64,000 bases of DNA from Pelagimonas sp. Its GTDB lineage: Bacteria > Pseudomonadota > Alphaproteobacteria > Rhodobacterales > Rhodobacteraceae. The notes under the pieces are model-generated. The model was not told the DNA's origin, searched no databases, and saw nothing but the letters and a program-made list of their open reading frames with translations. Positions 25,175 through 33,147 of the stretch are shown in pieces; the stretch's first letter is position 1, and each line of letters starts with the position of its first letter. The stretch is taken from positions 109,143-173,142 of the forward strand of contig JAOARQ010000046.1 of assembly GCA_025210455.1 (NCBI GenBank), in the 5' to 3' direction. A program made the position numbers and the translations under genes.

Positions 25175-27371
25175 GACGCAGCTCCGCGTTTTTTGATATA
25201 GACTGGTTTTCTATTCCCGAGGAATGTCGAAGTTTGATAAGTTCCTCGGGATCAAGAATAAGGGCGATTTTACCGTCACCTAGGATTGTGGCAGCGGAAA
25301 CGCCTGGTATTGCAGCATAGTTACTTTCTAAGCTCTTGATCACGACCTGCCGTTGGTCATGAATAGATGCAACCCGCAAAGCCGTGAGCCCTTGCATCTC
25401 TGTAGATACGAGAAGCAATATTCCGGTCGACTTTTGTTCAGTATCCAAATTCAGACTTTCCGCGACATCTACAATGGGTACATATGCTCCGCGAACGCTC
25501 ACGACCTCACTGTCTGTGCCAATAATGTGGATATCTTTCGCGCTTGGGCGAATGGTCTCTAGAATTGAAGAGATCGGGATGACCATCGTTTCTTTTGCAA
25601 CCGAGATCACAAACCCATCCATAACGGCGAGGGTAAGAGGGAGAACAATCGTAAAGGTTGTTCCTTTGCCGGGCGTTGAGGAGATTGATACTCTACCACC
25701 CAAGGCCTGCACCGCGTTTTTGACCACGTCCATACCCACTCCGCGACCTGACAAGTTCGAAACTTGTCCGGCAGTCGAGAAACCGGGTAAGAAAAGTAGG
25801 TTGTCAATTTCGGGATCAGAAAGATCGGCATCAGGCTGAACAAGGCCCTTTTCGATCGCTTTCTGTAAAATCCGGTCACGGTTAAGGCCGGCTCCGTCGT
25901 CAGTTATTTCGATGAATACGCTTCCGGATCGGTGAGCCGCTGACAAACGAATTGTGCCGATCTGTTCTTTACCGAGTTCCTGACGGACCTCAGGGGCTTC
26001 CAGACCATGATCCACTGCGTTGCGGATCATATGTGTCAACGGATCCGCAAGTCTCTCGATGACAGTTTTATCGACTTCGGTGGAATCACCGACAGTGACC
26101 AGTTTAGCTTTTTTGTTTGTTGCGTCCGAGGCTTCCCGAACAATGCGAGACATGCGTTGAAACAAAGGTTTCACCGGCTGGGCGCGAATGGCCATGACGC
26201 CTTCTTGAATGTCGCGCGCTAGTAATTTGTAGGCTTCGAGTTCGTTAGTTAGATTACCACCCGTTGGCAGTTCAAGTTCTTCGATCCGTTGAGAGATCAT
26301 GGCTTGGTTGATAATCAATTCACCAACTGTGTTAATCAGGCGGTCAACGCGATCAAGGTCGACACGCAGCGTGGGTTTTGGTCCGCGAGGCTCCTTTGAG
26401 GCTGGCGCTGGTGTGGGGCCCGCTTTTGCTGTCGCAGGTAGAGCGGGCGCAGCTTTCTCGGATACTGCGCTCGCCGGGGCAACCTGTGATGACAAGTCTG
26501 CTGTTTGTTCAGTAGCGGCGTCCACGACTTGGGAGGGTTCAGGCTGTGTCGCTTCAGCAACGGGAGCTTCTGGAACTTTTTCGCCTTGTGGGGGCGGCGG
26601 CGGTGTCGTTTCCTCGACGCTGATCTCGAGTACGCACAGACCATCGACGAACTCGAAGACGTCGCGAACATTTTCTTCAGTTTCGGAAGTACTCAGTGAG
26701 AGCGTCCATTTGAGAACAGCATCGCTGGGGTCAAATGTATCGAATTCCGGTATCCCGGAGGTATCCGCTTCGACGGCAAGGTCGCCCATTTCAGCAAGTG
26801 CATCAAACAGAAGCAGTGGCTCATGACCATTTTCGTAAAGCGCTTTGCCGGGTTCAAAACGAATTGTGAAAATACGGTGGATTGCAGACGTGCTTTCGCT
26901 TTCATCATCTGACGTAACACCGATGTCGATTGGGCCTGAATCGAAATCTAGGGACAGGGCGTCAAAATCGAATTCGTCGTCTGAGTGCGTGTCACCCAGA
27001 TAGGATTCCAGCTCTTTGATCACGGCCGTTTCGGCAGTGTTGTCCAAATCTGTTTGATCACGCTCGGATGCAACGATGTCGGTCAGAATATCGCCAGAAC
27101 GGTGGAACAGTGAAATCAGCTTTTCATCGACCTCGAGTTTGCTGTCGCGAACCATGTCCATGACAGTTTCGAAAGTATGCGCAAAATTTACGAGCCGGTC
27201 TAAACCGAATGCGCCTGCGCCACCTTTGATCGAGTGCACCGAACGGAATACGGCGTTGACGACTTCCATATCGCCCGCGACCTCTTCCATCTCGGACAGG
27301 CCTTCAACAAGAGCCTCCAGAAGCTCTTCGCATTCCTCGAAAAAGGTATCTTTGATGGAATTTCCAGACAT
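25167..27371 (-). CDS. cheA: Chemotaxis histidine kinase CheA
   Basis: The protein has 734 residues. P1 (about 1-110) carries the phosphorylated histidine H46 in RSVHSIKGGAGAFG. A P2-like segment (about 160-255) and a long Pro/Ala/Glu-rich linker (about 258-325) follow. P3 dimerisation is near 330-395. P4 ATPase has MIRNAVDHGLE, DDGAGLNR and GRGVGMDVVK. P5 is CheW-like and ends near 720. It autophosphorylates in response to chemoreceptors and passes phosphate to the CheY proteins. Whether it also modifies this CheB is open because the CheB receiver is degenerate. Confidence 0.95.
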   Translation of the reverse strand: MSGNSIKDTFFEECEELLEALVEGLSEMEEVAGDMEVVNAVFRSVHSIKGGAGAFGLDRLVNFAHTFETVMDMVRDSKLEVDEKLISLFHRSGDILTDIVASERDQTDLDNTAETAVIKELESYLGDTHSDDEFDFDALSLDFDSGPIDIGVTSDDESESTSAIHRIFTIRFEPGKALYENGHEPLLLFDALAEMGDLAVEADTSGIPEFDTFDPSDAVLKWTLSLSTSETEENVRDVFEFVDGLCVLEISVEETTPPPPPQGEKVPEAPVAEATQPEPSQVVDAATEQTADLSSQVAPASAVSEKAAPALPATAKAGPTPAPASKEPRGPKPTLRVDLDRVDRLINTVGELIINQAMISQRIEELELPTGGNLTNELEAYKLLARDIQEGVMAIRAQPVKPLFQRMSRIVREASDATNKKAKLVTVGDSTEVDKTVIERLADPLTHMIRNAVDHGLEAPEVRQELGKEQIGTIRLSAAHRSGSVFIEITDDGAGLNRDRILQKAIEKGLVQPDADLSDPEIDNLLFLPGFSTAGQVSNLSGRGVGMDVVKNAVQALGGRVSISSTPGKGTTFTIVLPLTLAVMDGFVISVAKETMVIPISSILETIRPSAKDIHIIGTDSEVVSVRGAYVPIVDVAESLNLDTEQKSTGILLLVSTEMQGLTALRVASIHDQRQVVIKSLESNYAAIPGVSAATILGDGKIALILDPEELIKLRHSSGIENQSISKNAELRHA

Positions 27372-27374
27372 AAT

Positions 27375-27743
27375 TTAATGCCCCGTCAGTCGTTTCAAAA
27401 CCGATACCAGCGAAGCATCGTCAAACGGTTTGACAATCCAGCCGGTCGCCCCCGCATCACGTGCTCGGGATTTCAGGTCATTTGAGCTTTCGGTGGTCAG
27501 GACTAAGATCGGAACATTGGTCCGGTTTGGCCCAGAGCGCAAGGCATCGATAACGCCAAAACCGTCTAGTTTGGGCATGTTGATGTCTGTGATAACGACG
27601 TCCGGGTCGACATCGGGAAACACCTCTACCCCTTCTTCACCGTCGCAGGCTGAATGGAATTCAAAACCTGCGCCTTCAAGAGAGACACGCAGGAGGTTTC
27701 TGATTGTGCGTGAATCATCAATTGCCAGAACCTTTGTGGTCAT
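27375..27743 (-). CDS. cheY: CheY-type response regulator (first copy)
   Basis: This 122-residue single receiver has LAIDDSRTIR, Asp in DVVITDINMPKLDG, Thr in LVLTTES and Lys in GWIVKPFDD. It precedes cheA in the operon, the position of the phosphate-sink CheY1 in S. meliloti. Its start overlaps the stop of the STAS gene by four bases. The sink role is inferred from gene order only. Confidence 0.92.
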   Translation of the reverse strand: MTTKVLAIDDSRTIRNLLRVSLEGAGFEFHSACDGEEGVEVFPDVDPDVVITDINMPKLDGFGVIDALRSGPNRTNVPILVLTTESSNDLKSRARDAGATGWIVKPFDDASLVSVLKRLTGH

Positions 27744-28030
27744 TGAACGGGCTCCTCATCAAAGTGGTTTTCATCCAGGCCCAGCCGTGTCAGGCCCTCG
27801 CGAAAGGAAGGGGACATATCCGTGACGCCAAATTGCACGCCATCAATCATCCATTGCTTCTGAGCGACCAAAAGGAGTTGCAGTCGGTGAGAATCCAGCC
27901 GGTGAACCTCCCGTGCGGAAATGGTCACTGGGGTACTACGTGCATTCAGAAGAAAGGCGACCATCGGGTCTTCACCTGATCGGGACCGCGAAGGCCCCAT
28001 CGCGTGGAAATTAATGTCTTGCATCGTCAA
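27740..28030 (-). CDS. STAS-domain protein, first gene of the che operon
   Basis: The 96-residue protein looks like a STAS/anti-sigma-antagonist fold. ARSTPVTISAREVHRLDSHR reads as the beta strand and helix carrying the domain core, followed by LLLVAQKQWMIDGVQFGVTDMS and a closing helix. Small STAS proteins head several alphaproteobacterial che operons, where their role is unclear. It overlaps cheY by four bases. The operon promoter must lie in the gap upstream. Confidence 0.7.
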   Translation of the reverse strand: MTMQDINFHAMGPSRSRSGEDPMVAFLLNARSTPVTISAREVHRLDSHRLQLLLVAQKQWMIDGVQFGVTDMSPSFREGLTRLGLDENHFDEEPVQ

Positions 28031-28379
28031 TCTGCATCCCTGTTGGCATCAAAAGCATGATGCGTGGCGCGTCTGATATGAGAGAGATTTACGTATGCAG
28101 TCTTAAGAAAGGGTTCCGCAGGGGCGGCTACAAGTCGTTCGCATTGTAGACAAATCGAACTGGTCAGCAGGAAAATACCGCTGCGATAAGGTTTTATTGT
28201 TGAAAATTCAGCCGCTTATTAGTGGTGCGGGTTCAGCCGGACAAAGGGGCTGCTTCAAATTAGATCTATACGAGACCAGGCAAAGCCCGCCAGAGACCCA
28301 GCCATCGACACTCTTTTCACGGCATGGAAAGAGCACGGTAAATGAAAAGGGCGCCCGATGTCGGACGCCCTCAAAGAGA
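28031..28379. other. Intergenic region between the che operon and valS
   Basis: The 349-bp gap holds the valS terminator (28344-28371) at its right end and must contain the che operon promoter on the minus strand at its left. I could not pick a convincing -35/-10 pair. No gene-like open frame with a ribosome site was found. Confidence 0.6.
28344..28371 (-). terminator. Intrinsic terminator of valS
   Basis: Read on the minus strand, AGGGCGTCCGA pairs with TCGGGCGCCCT (one T-G pair) around a small loop, followed by TTTTC. It lies nine bases beyond the valS stop. Confidence 0.8.
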
Positions 28380-31300
28380 TTATTCAATCTCGTTTAGTCT
28401 GGCCAGGGCCTCTTGCAACTTGGCTTCATCCGCCTCGCGGGCGGCCAGATTGGCGCGGGCTTCTTCGACAACCTCATCCGGGGCGGATGCCACGAACTTG
28501 GGATTGTTCAACCGTCCCCGCAGACCGCCCAGTTCCTTGGCGAGCTTGCCAATTGCCTTTTCAAGACGAGCCTTCTCCTCATTGACGTCAATGATATCCG
28601 CCAAGGGCAAGCCAAAGGTTGCGCCGCCCACAGGGATGGTCACACAGCCCTTGGGAAAGCTGTCAGCGCGTTCCAGATCTTCAATCCGCGCCATGCGTTT
28701 GATCAGGGTCTCGTTGCGCGCCCAGGCGGCCTGCTCAAGGTCACCAAAGTCGGTGACAACCATTGGCACATAAAGACCTGCGGGAACACGCATCTGCGCC
28801 CGCGCAGAGCGCACGCCTTCGATGGTGGCAATCACCCAGGACATCTCTGCCTCTGCGTCTTTGTCGAGCAGATCCGCCGAGGTGTAGACAGGCCAATCCC
28901 CATGCACCAACATCTTTTGACGCTCACCCAGCTGTCCCCAAAGCTCTTCTGTGATGAAGGGCATGATAGGGTGCAGCAGGATCAGACACTGATCAATCAC
29001 CCAAGACATGGTTTCGCGGGTTTCCTGCGCGACAGCCTCATCTTCCGAGTTGAACAGCGGTTTGGCAAATTCAACATACCAGTCGCAGACCTTACCCCAT
29101 GTAAAGGCATAGAGCGTCAGCGCCGCGTCGTTGAAACGATAGTCGGTCAGCGCGGCATCGGCGGCTTCACGCGCCTTGGCGGTTTCACCCATGATCCACT
29201 TGTTCAGCGTGGCTTTGGGGGCAGGCTGCCCGGCATTCAGACCAACCGCGTTGTTCATCTCGGCAAAGCGGCAGGCGTTCCACAGCTTGGTTCCAAAGTT
29301 GCGATAGCCCGCGATGCGGTCTTTGGACATTTTCAGTACGCCACCAATCGACGCCATGGCCGTGTTGGTAAAGCGCAGGGCGTCGGCGCCAAATTCGTCA
29401 ATGATTTCCAGCGGGTCGATGACGTTTCCGGTGGTCTTGGACATTTTCTTGCCCTTCTCGTCACGGACGAGGCCGTGCAGATAGACCGTGTGGAACGGGT
29501 TCTTTTCGTTCACCGCCTGAGACATCATCATCATGCGCGCCACCCAGAAGAACAGAATGTCTGCGCCGGTGATCAGCACATCACCGGGATAGTATTTCGC
29601 CAGTTCATCGGTGTCCTGCGGCCAACCTAGCGTGCCGAACGGCCAGAGGCCGGAAGAAAACCATGTGTCGAGGACGTCGGGGTCGCGAGAAAGATCTACT
29701 GACGTCAATTCGCCATTGGTGGTACCAAAGCTTAAACTTCCAGACAAACCTTCTGGCGCAATTTCTTCCTGAACCTCTATCGAAGGACCGTAGTAAGCCT
29801 TAGCTGCTGCAATAGCATCTTCAGCACTTGCTGCGCAAAAACGCTCTTGTTTGGTATGGTCGTCCTTGTTTGGCCCATACCAAACCGGGATCTGATGGCC
29901 CCACCAGAGTTGGCGTGAGATGCACCAGGGTTCGATATTGTCCAGCCAGTGATAGAAGGTCTTTTCGCCCGAGTCAGGCATGATCTTTACGTCACCCGAA
30001 CGCACCGCATCGAGTGCGGGGCCGGCGATTTTCTCGGCGTCCACATACCACTGATCGGTCAGCATCGGTTCGATGACAACCTTGGAACGGTCGCCTTTTG
30101 GCTTCATGATTGGTTTGTTTTCGACGTAAGGCACGGTTTCGGTCACGCTGACCTTGTTGCCCTCTTCGTCTTTTTCTTCGCGGGTGACCTCATGCATCAC
30201 CGCCAGACCTTCGGCATTGATGTCTGCGACCACCTGTTTGCGCGCGTCAAACCGATCCAGCCCGCGATACTCATCGGGGACAAGGTTCATCGCGGCGATC
30301 ATGGTCTCGGTGAAGTCCATTTCACCATTGGCGATTTTCTGGGCGTCTGCCGCCTCTTCCGCATAGGGGCGGCCATCCTTGCGCATCGCGCCTTTGGGGT
30401 CCATCAGCGAATACATCGGGATGCCGCCACGCTTGGCGACCTGATAGTCGTTAAAATCATGCGCGCCGGTGATTTTTACCGCGCCGGAGCCAAAGTCTTT
30501 GTCCGGGTAGTCATCGGTGATGATCGGGATCAGGCGGCGGTGTTCTTTGGGACCCACCGGGATTTCGCACAGCTTGCCGACAATCGGTGCATAACGTTCG
30601 TCGGAGGGATGCACCGCAACCGCGCCGTCGCCCAGCATGGTTTCGGGGCGGGTGGTGGCGATAGAGATGTAATCGCGCTCTTCCTCAAGCGTGACATTCC
30701 CGTCTTCGTCTTTTTCGACATATGTATATGTCTCACCACCGGCCAGTGGGTATTTGAAGTGCCACATATGACCCGGTTCATCAATATTCTCGACCTCAAG
30801 ATCGGAAATCGCGGTTTGGAAATGCGGATCCCAGTTGACCAGCCGCTTGCCGCGATAGATCAGGCCTTTGTTGTACATATCCACAAAGACTTTGATCACC
30901 GCGTCATGGAAGTTGGCGCTGTTTTCGTGGCCTGTGCGCGGGTCGCGATCTGCGCCGGCCATGGTGAACGCATTGCGATCCCAGTCACATGATGAGCCAA
31001 GACGTTGCAACTGGTTGATAATGGTCGAGCCATACTGACCCTTCCATTCCCAGACTTTATCGAGAAAGGCTTCGCGACCCAGTTCCGCACGGGTGGGCTG
31101 GCCCGTGGCCGCAAGCATCTTTTCCACCTGCATCTGCGTGGCGATGCCCGCGTGGTCCTGTCCGGGCTGCCAGAGCGTGTCAAAGCCTCGCATCCGGTGC
31201 CAGCGTGTCAGAATATCCTGCAGGGTGTTGTTGAAGGCATGGCCCACATGCAATGCGCCGGTCACATTGGGCGGCGGGATCATGATGGTGAATGTCTCGT

Positions 31301-31403
31301 CGCGCGATTTATTGGCACCGGCGGCAAAGGCCTTGGTCTCAAGCCATTTCGCGGTGATGCGTGGTTCCGCCTCTTGGGCGTTGAATGTCTTTTCCAGGGG
31401 CAT
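28380..31403 (-). CDS. valS: Valyl-tRNA synthetase
   Basis: The protein has 1007 residues from the ATG at 31403, where TGAGGA lies seven bases upstream; longer in-frame extensions lack a site. Class I motifs are present: [13 protein letters not shown] (HIGH type) and [12 protein letters not shown] (KMSKS type). An editing domain lies between, and a C-terminal coiled coil of about 65 residues contains [14 protein letters not shown]. It charges tRNA-Val and edits misactivated threonine. It follows an RNA ligase gene on the same strand at a distance of 116 bp. Confidence 0.95.
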   Translation of the reverse strand: MPLEKTFNAQEAEPRITAKWLETKAFAAGANKSRDETFTIMIPPPNVTGALHVGHAFNNTLQDILTRWHRMRGFDTLWQPGQDHAGIATQMQVEKMLAATGQPTRAELGREAFLDKVWEWKGQYGSTIINQLQRLGSSCDWDRNAFTMAGADRDPRTGHENSANFHDAVIKVFVDMYNKGLIYRGKRLVNWDPHFQTAISDLEVENIDEPGHMWHFKYPLAGGETYTYVEKDEDGNVTLEEERDYISIATTRPETMLGDGAVAVHPSDERYAPIVGKLCEIPVGPKEHRRLIPIITDDYPDKDFGSGAVKITGAHDFNDYQVAKRGGIPMYSLMDPKGAMRKDGRPYAEEAADAQKIANGEMDFTETMIAAMNLVPDEYRGLDRFDARKQVVADINAEGLAVMHEVTREEKDEEGNKVSVTETVPYVENKPIMKPKGDRSKVVIEPMLTDQWYVDAEKIAGPALDAVRSGDVKIMPDSGEKTFYHWLDNIEPWCISRQLWWGHQIPVWYGPNKDDHTKQERFCAASAEDAIAAAKAYYGPSIEVQEEIAPEGLSGSLSFGTTNGELTSVDLSRDPDVLDTWFSSGLWPFGTLGWPQDTDELAKYYPGDVLITGADILFFWVARMMMMSQAVNEKNPFHTVYLHGLVRDEKGKKMSKTTGNVIDPLEIIDEFGADALRFTNTAMASIGGVLKMSKDRIAGYRNFGTKLWNACRFAEMNNAVGLNAGQPAPKATLNKWIMGETAKAREAADAALTDYRFNDAALTLYAFTWGKVCDWYVEFAKPLFNSEDEAVAQETRETMSWVIDQCLILLHPIMPFITEELWGQLGERQKMLVHGDWPVYTSADLLDKDAEAEMSWVIATIEGVRSARAQMRVPAGLYVPMVVTDFGDLEQAAWARNETLIKRMARIEDLERADSFPKGCVTIPVGGATFGLPLADIIDVNEEKARLEKAIGKLAKELGGLRGRLNNPKFVASAPDEVVEEARANLAAREADEAKLQEALARLNEIE

Positions 31404-31519
31404 CTGGGCGTCCTCATATTCCGTTGGAAGACATCTACCCAAAGGGCGCGCAAAGGGAAAGGGGGCGCTCATCGGCCCTACGGGCTTCTTCGCTGGGCGC
31501 CCTTGGTCTTCTGCCTGAG

Positions 31520-32143
31520 TTAGCCAAGAGTATTGCGGATGATTTCGGTATGCATCCAATGGGTTTCGCTTTGAACGTGATCCGCCCGCACATATTTACC
31601 CAGGTGCGTTGCCATCTGATCCTCGAGGAAAGCCGATGTGGTGCGTATCACAAACCCTTCCTGAGTGGTGAGATCCATCTGTGCCGACAGATCATCAACC
31701 AGAGTTTGAGAGAGTTTTCCGCGAAACAGCACCGGCACGCTGCTTATTCCAAGGTCGCGAAACCTGTTCTGCGTGTTTTCCCATGACTGAACCTCATCCC
31801 CCAAGATCCACGAAAACCCCATGAAATATGAGGGCAACGCAGTATATGCGATGGAATGACGGGCAAACAGATATTCGCCGACGATACGTTCATCTTTGGC
31901 CAGAAAAGGCGAAATGCCCGTTGCAAAGGCCTTCATCCAATCCCGCGAGGGGTGGTATCTTGCGTCCGGGCTGCGGGGGTGGCAGCCCTGGGCATGGATC
32001 GTCGTATTTTCACCATCCATTTTCTCGGTCACTACCACCTCTGGCGCATCCAGAAGACTTGAGAGATCTGTCATTCTCTTGTCGTCACTCGTAGCGCCTG
32101 GTGAATCAGGCAGGTGAAAGGTGCGTCCGTATTTCTTTGACAT
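31520..32143 (-). CDS. RNA ligase family protein (Rnl2-like)
   Basis: The protein has 207 residues from the ATG at 32143. It shows nucleotidyltransferase motifs: [13 protein letters not shown] (KxDG lysine that carries AMP), [12 protein letters not shown] (motif III region), [10 protein letters not shown] (motif IV) and KYVRADH (motif V lysine). This is the compact catalytic core of the RNA_ligase family, without an extra C-terminal domain. It could seal nicks or breaks in RNA, but the natural substrate is unknown. It begins 96 bp after the terminator hairpin of the CcsR-like array, on the same strand. Confidence 0.82.
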   Translation of the reverse strand: MSKKYGRTFHLPDSPGATSDDKRMTDLSSLLDAPEVVVTEKMDGENTTIHAQGCHPRSPDARYHPSRDWMKAFATGISPFLAKDERIVGEYLFARHSIAYTALPSYFMGFSWILGDEVQSWENTQNRFRDLGISSVPVLFRGKLSQTLVDDLSAQMDLTTQEGFVIRTTSAFLEDQMATHLGKYVRADHVQSETHWMHTEIIRNTLG

Positions 32144-32228
32144 GTGAATTTGGCCTGAATGCGCTTTTGTGGATTGGGTCAGTTTAGCGCGCCAGCAACG
32201 GCGTAGCCAGAAAACACATTCTGAGTCT

Positions 32229-32271
32229 GAACAAAAGAAAACCGCGATGCAGGGAGGTTGCATCGCGGTTT
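32229..32271 (-). terminator. Terminator of the DUF1127-CcsR transcript
   Basis: The last hairpin of the array (13 perfect base pairs, AAACCGCGATGCA with TGCATCGCGGTTT) is followed on the minus strand by TTTTCTTTTG. It therefore works as a rho-independent terminator while still carrying a CCTCCC loop. Confidence 0.85.
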
Positions 32272-32310
32272 CTATTGTCCCGGGGCCTCAGGGAGGAGGA
32301 GAGAGACCCC
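32239..32310 (-). ncRNA. CcsR-like sRNA, copy 5, ending in the array terminator
   Basis: The first hairpin (32282-32310) has GGGG/CCCC, a C/A mismatch and CTC/GAG below the standard loop. The second (32239-32271) has a perfect 13-bp stem and a short loop ACCTCCC on the minus strand. It follows copy 4 without a spacer hairpin. Confidence 0.75.
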
Positions 32311-32320
32311 AGTTATGTCG

Positions 32321-32387
32321 CGGCCAACCCAGGGAGGAGGAAAGGGCGAACCGCTGGTCATGTAGATCCCAGGGAGGAGGAGAGGGA
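32321..32387 (-). ncRNA. CcsR-like sRNA, copy 4 (weakest stems)
   Basis: It contains two hairpins: 32367-32387 with only TCCC/GGGA closing the standard loop, and 32321-32353 with CCC/GGG plus an outer CGG/CCG helix and a loop variant with one changed base. This is the least stable copy. A GGGG/CCCC spacer hairpin (32402-32416) separates it from copy 3. Confidence 0.68.
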
Positions 32388-32427
32388 CCAACATCAGTGC
32401 TGGGGCTCAAAGACCCCGAATGAGGAT

Positions 32428-32497
32428 GCGGTGACGTCAGGGAGGAGGAGAGACGTCACCGCTGCTTATGAAGACCCAGGGAGGAGGAGAGGGCCTT
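32428..32497 (-). ncRNA. CcsR-like sRNA, copy 3
   Basis: It contains two hairpins. 32471-32497 has a seven-position stem AAGACCC/GGGCCTT with one A/C mismatch. 32428-32462 has a perfect 11-bp stem GCGGTGACGTC/GACGTCACCGC. Both expose the standard 13-nt loop. A GGGC/GCCC spacer hairpin (32508-32520) separates it from copy 2. Confidence 0.78.
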
Positions 32498-32529
32498 GCA
32501 TATCGTGGGGCGCGAGGCCCAAAAACTCT

Positions 32530-32606
32530 GCGACGGTGCCAGGGAGGAGGAGAGGCACCGTCGCCGTTGATGAAGACCTCAGGGAGGAGGAGAGAGGTCT
32601 CACATC
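32530..32606 (-). ncRNA. CcsR-like sRNA, copy 2
   Basis: It contains two hairpins. 32569-32606 has AGACCTC/GAGGTCT with an outer GATG/CATC helix. 32530-32564 has an 11-bp stem GCGACGGTGCC/GGCACCGTCGC. Both show the 13-nt loop TCTCCTCCTCCCT. A plain hairpin GGGCC-TTCT-GGCCC at 32612-32625 separates it from copy 1. Confidence 0.78.
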
Positions 32607-32636
32607 TGTTCGGGCCTTCTGGCCCTGAATTTAGCA

Positions 32637-32709
32637 GCGACGCCCTCAGGGAGGAGGAGAGAGAGCGTCGCCGTTAGTGGAGCAGGCAGAAAGGGAGGAA
32701 GCCTGCTCC
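32637..32709 (-). ncRNA. CcsR-like sRNA, copy 1 (nearest to the DUF1127 gene)
   Basis: It contains two hairpins. The first (32679-32709) is a 9-bp perfect stem GGAGCAGGC/GCCTGCTCC with loop variant TTCCTCCCTTTCT on the minus strand. The second (32637-32671) is a 10-bp stem with one C/A mismatch and the standard loop. It begins seven bases after the DUF1127 stop and is probably released from the mRNA by RNase cleavage. Confidence 0.75.
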
Positions 32710-32715
32710 GGAAAC

Positions 32716-32925
32716 TTAGTTTTCGTAGGCGGCCTGATAGGCAACCCGTTTGATTTCGCTGCGGTTCAGACCCAGATCGGCCAGTTCGCGGCTGCTGAGC
32801 GATGACATCTCACGCAGGGTGCGCTTGAATTGGCGGCGGCGCTCCAGACGGGCGCGCATCTCGGTGATCATCCCGCCGATGCGGCCTGTAACCGGGGCAG
32901 TGGTGATGTCACTTACAAGAGCCAT
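32716..32925 (-). CDS. DUF1127 small protein (CcaF1-like)
   Basis: The 69-residue protein has the DUF1127 helix pair: RLERRRQFKRTLREMSSLSS followed by RELADLGLNRSEIKRVA. In Rhodobacter sphaeroides the homologous small protein next to the ccsR genes (RSP_6037, CcaF1) is an RNA-binding factor that affects maturation and turnover of those sRNAs. The same neighbourhood is seen here, as the CcsR array begins seven bases after its stop. The promoter must lie between this gene and the divergent apbC gene. I could not assign its sigma factor with confidence. Confidence 0.9.
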   Translation of the reverse strand: MALVSDITTAPVTGRIGGMITEMRARLERRRQFKRTLREMSSLSSRELADLGLNRSEIKRVAYQAAYEN

Positions 32926-33147
32926 TTCAGATTTACCTATTGTGTGTTGTTCGCTGTGTTGGCCTTAACATGCGGGTTATGCTGCGATTGCACAATAGCC
33001 ACCTCAGCAATGCTGCCATGCAGAAAATGCATGAGAAAATCTATTGATATTGAGGGCTTGTGTTACAAGGCTCGGAAAATGAACATGCAAGGCTTGCTGC
33101 TTAATGGGCAAGGTGCCACTTAAAGTAGCAAAAGCAGGAGCGAAGCG

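Larger units (their letters stand above)
32239..32709 (-). repeat. Array of ten hairpins with constant anti-Shine-Dalgarno loops (CcsR/cuckoo type)
   Basis: Ten stem-loops follow the DUF1127 gene on the minus strand. Seven share one 13-nt loop, TCTCCTCCTCCCT. The hairpins at 32321-32353 and 32679-32709 carry 13-nt variants, and the terminal hairpin a 7-nt version. Stems are 3 to 13 bp, with entirely different sequences that nevertheless pair, for example 32428-32438 with 32452-32462 (11 bp) and 32530-32540 with 32554-32564 (11 bp). Such covariation shows selection on structure. The motif and its place behind DUF1127 identify CcsR (cuckoo) RNAs of Rhodobacteraceae. Loop centres mostly recur every 38-41 nt within pairs, with wider gaps between pairs. 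Confidence 0.88.

Noticed and set aside
28413..30992. Two long plus-strand frames opposite valS
   Set aside because: Both are antisense to a clearly functional synthetase and lack any domain.
32275..32677. Short plus-strand frames across the hairpin array
   Set aside because: They read Gly/Arg/Glu repeats because of the GGGAGGAGGAG motif. No valid start context exists, and the structure is explained by the sRNAs on the other strand.
32281..32709. CRISPR-like regularly spaced repeats
   Set aside because: The repeated element is only about 13-15 nt, sits in hairpin loops, and the flanking parts pair with each other. There are no cas genes.
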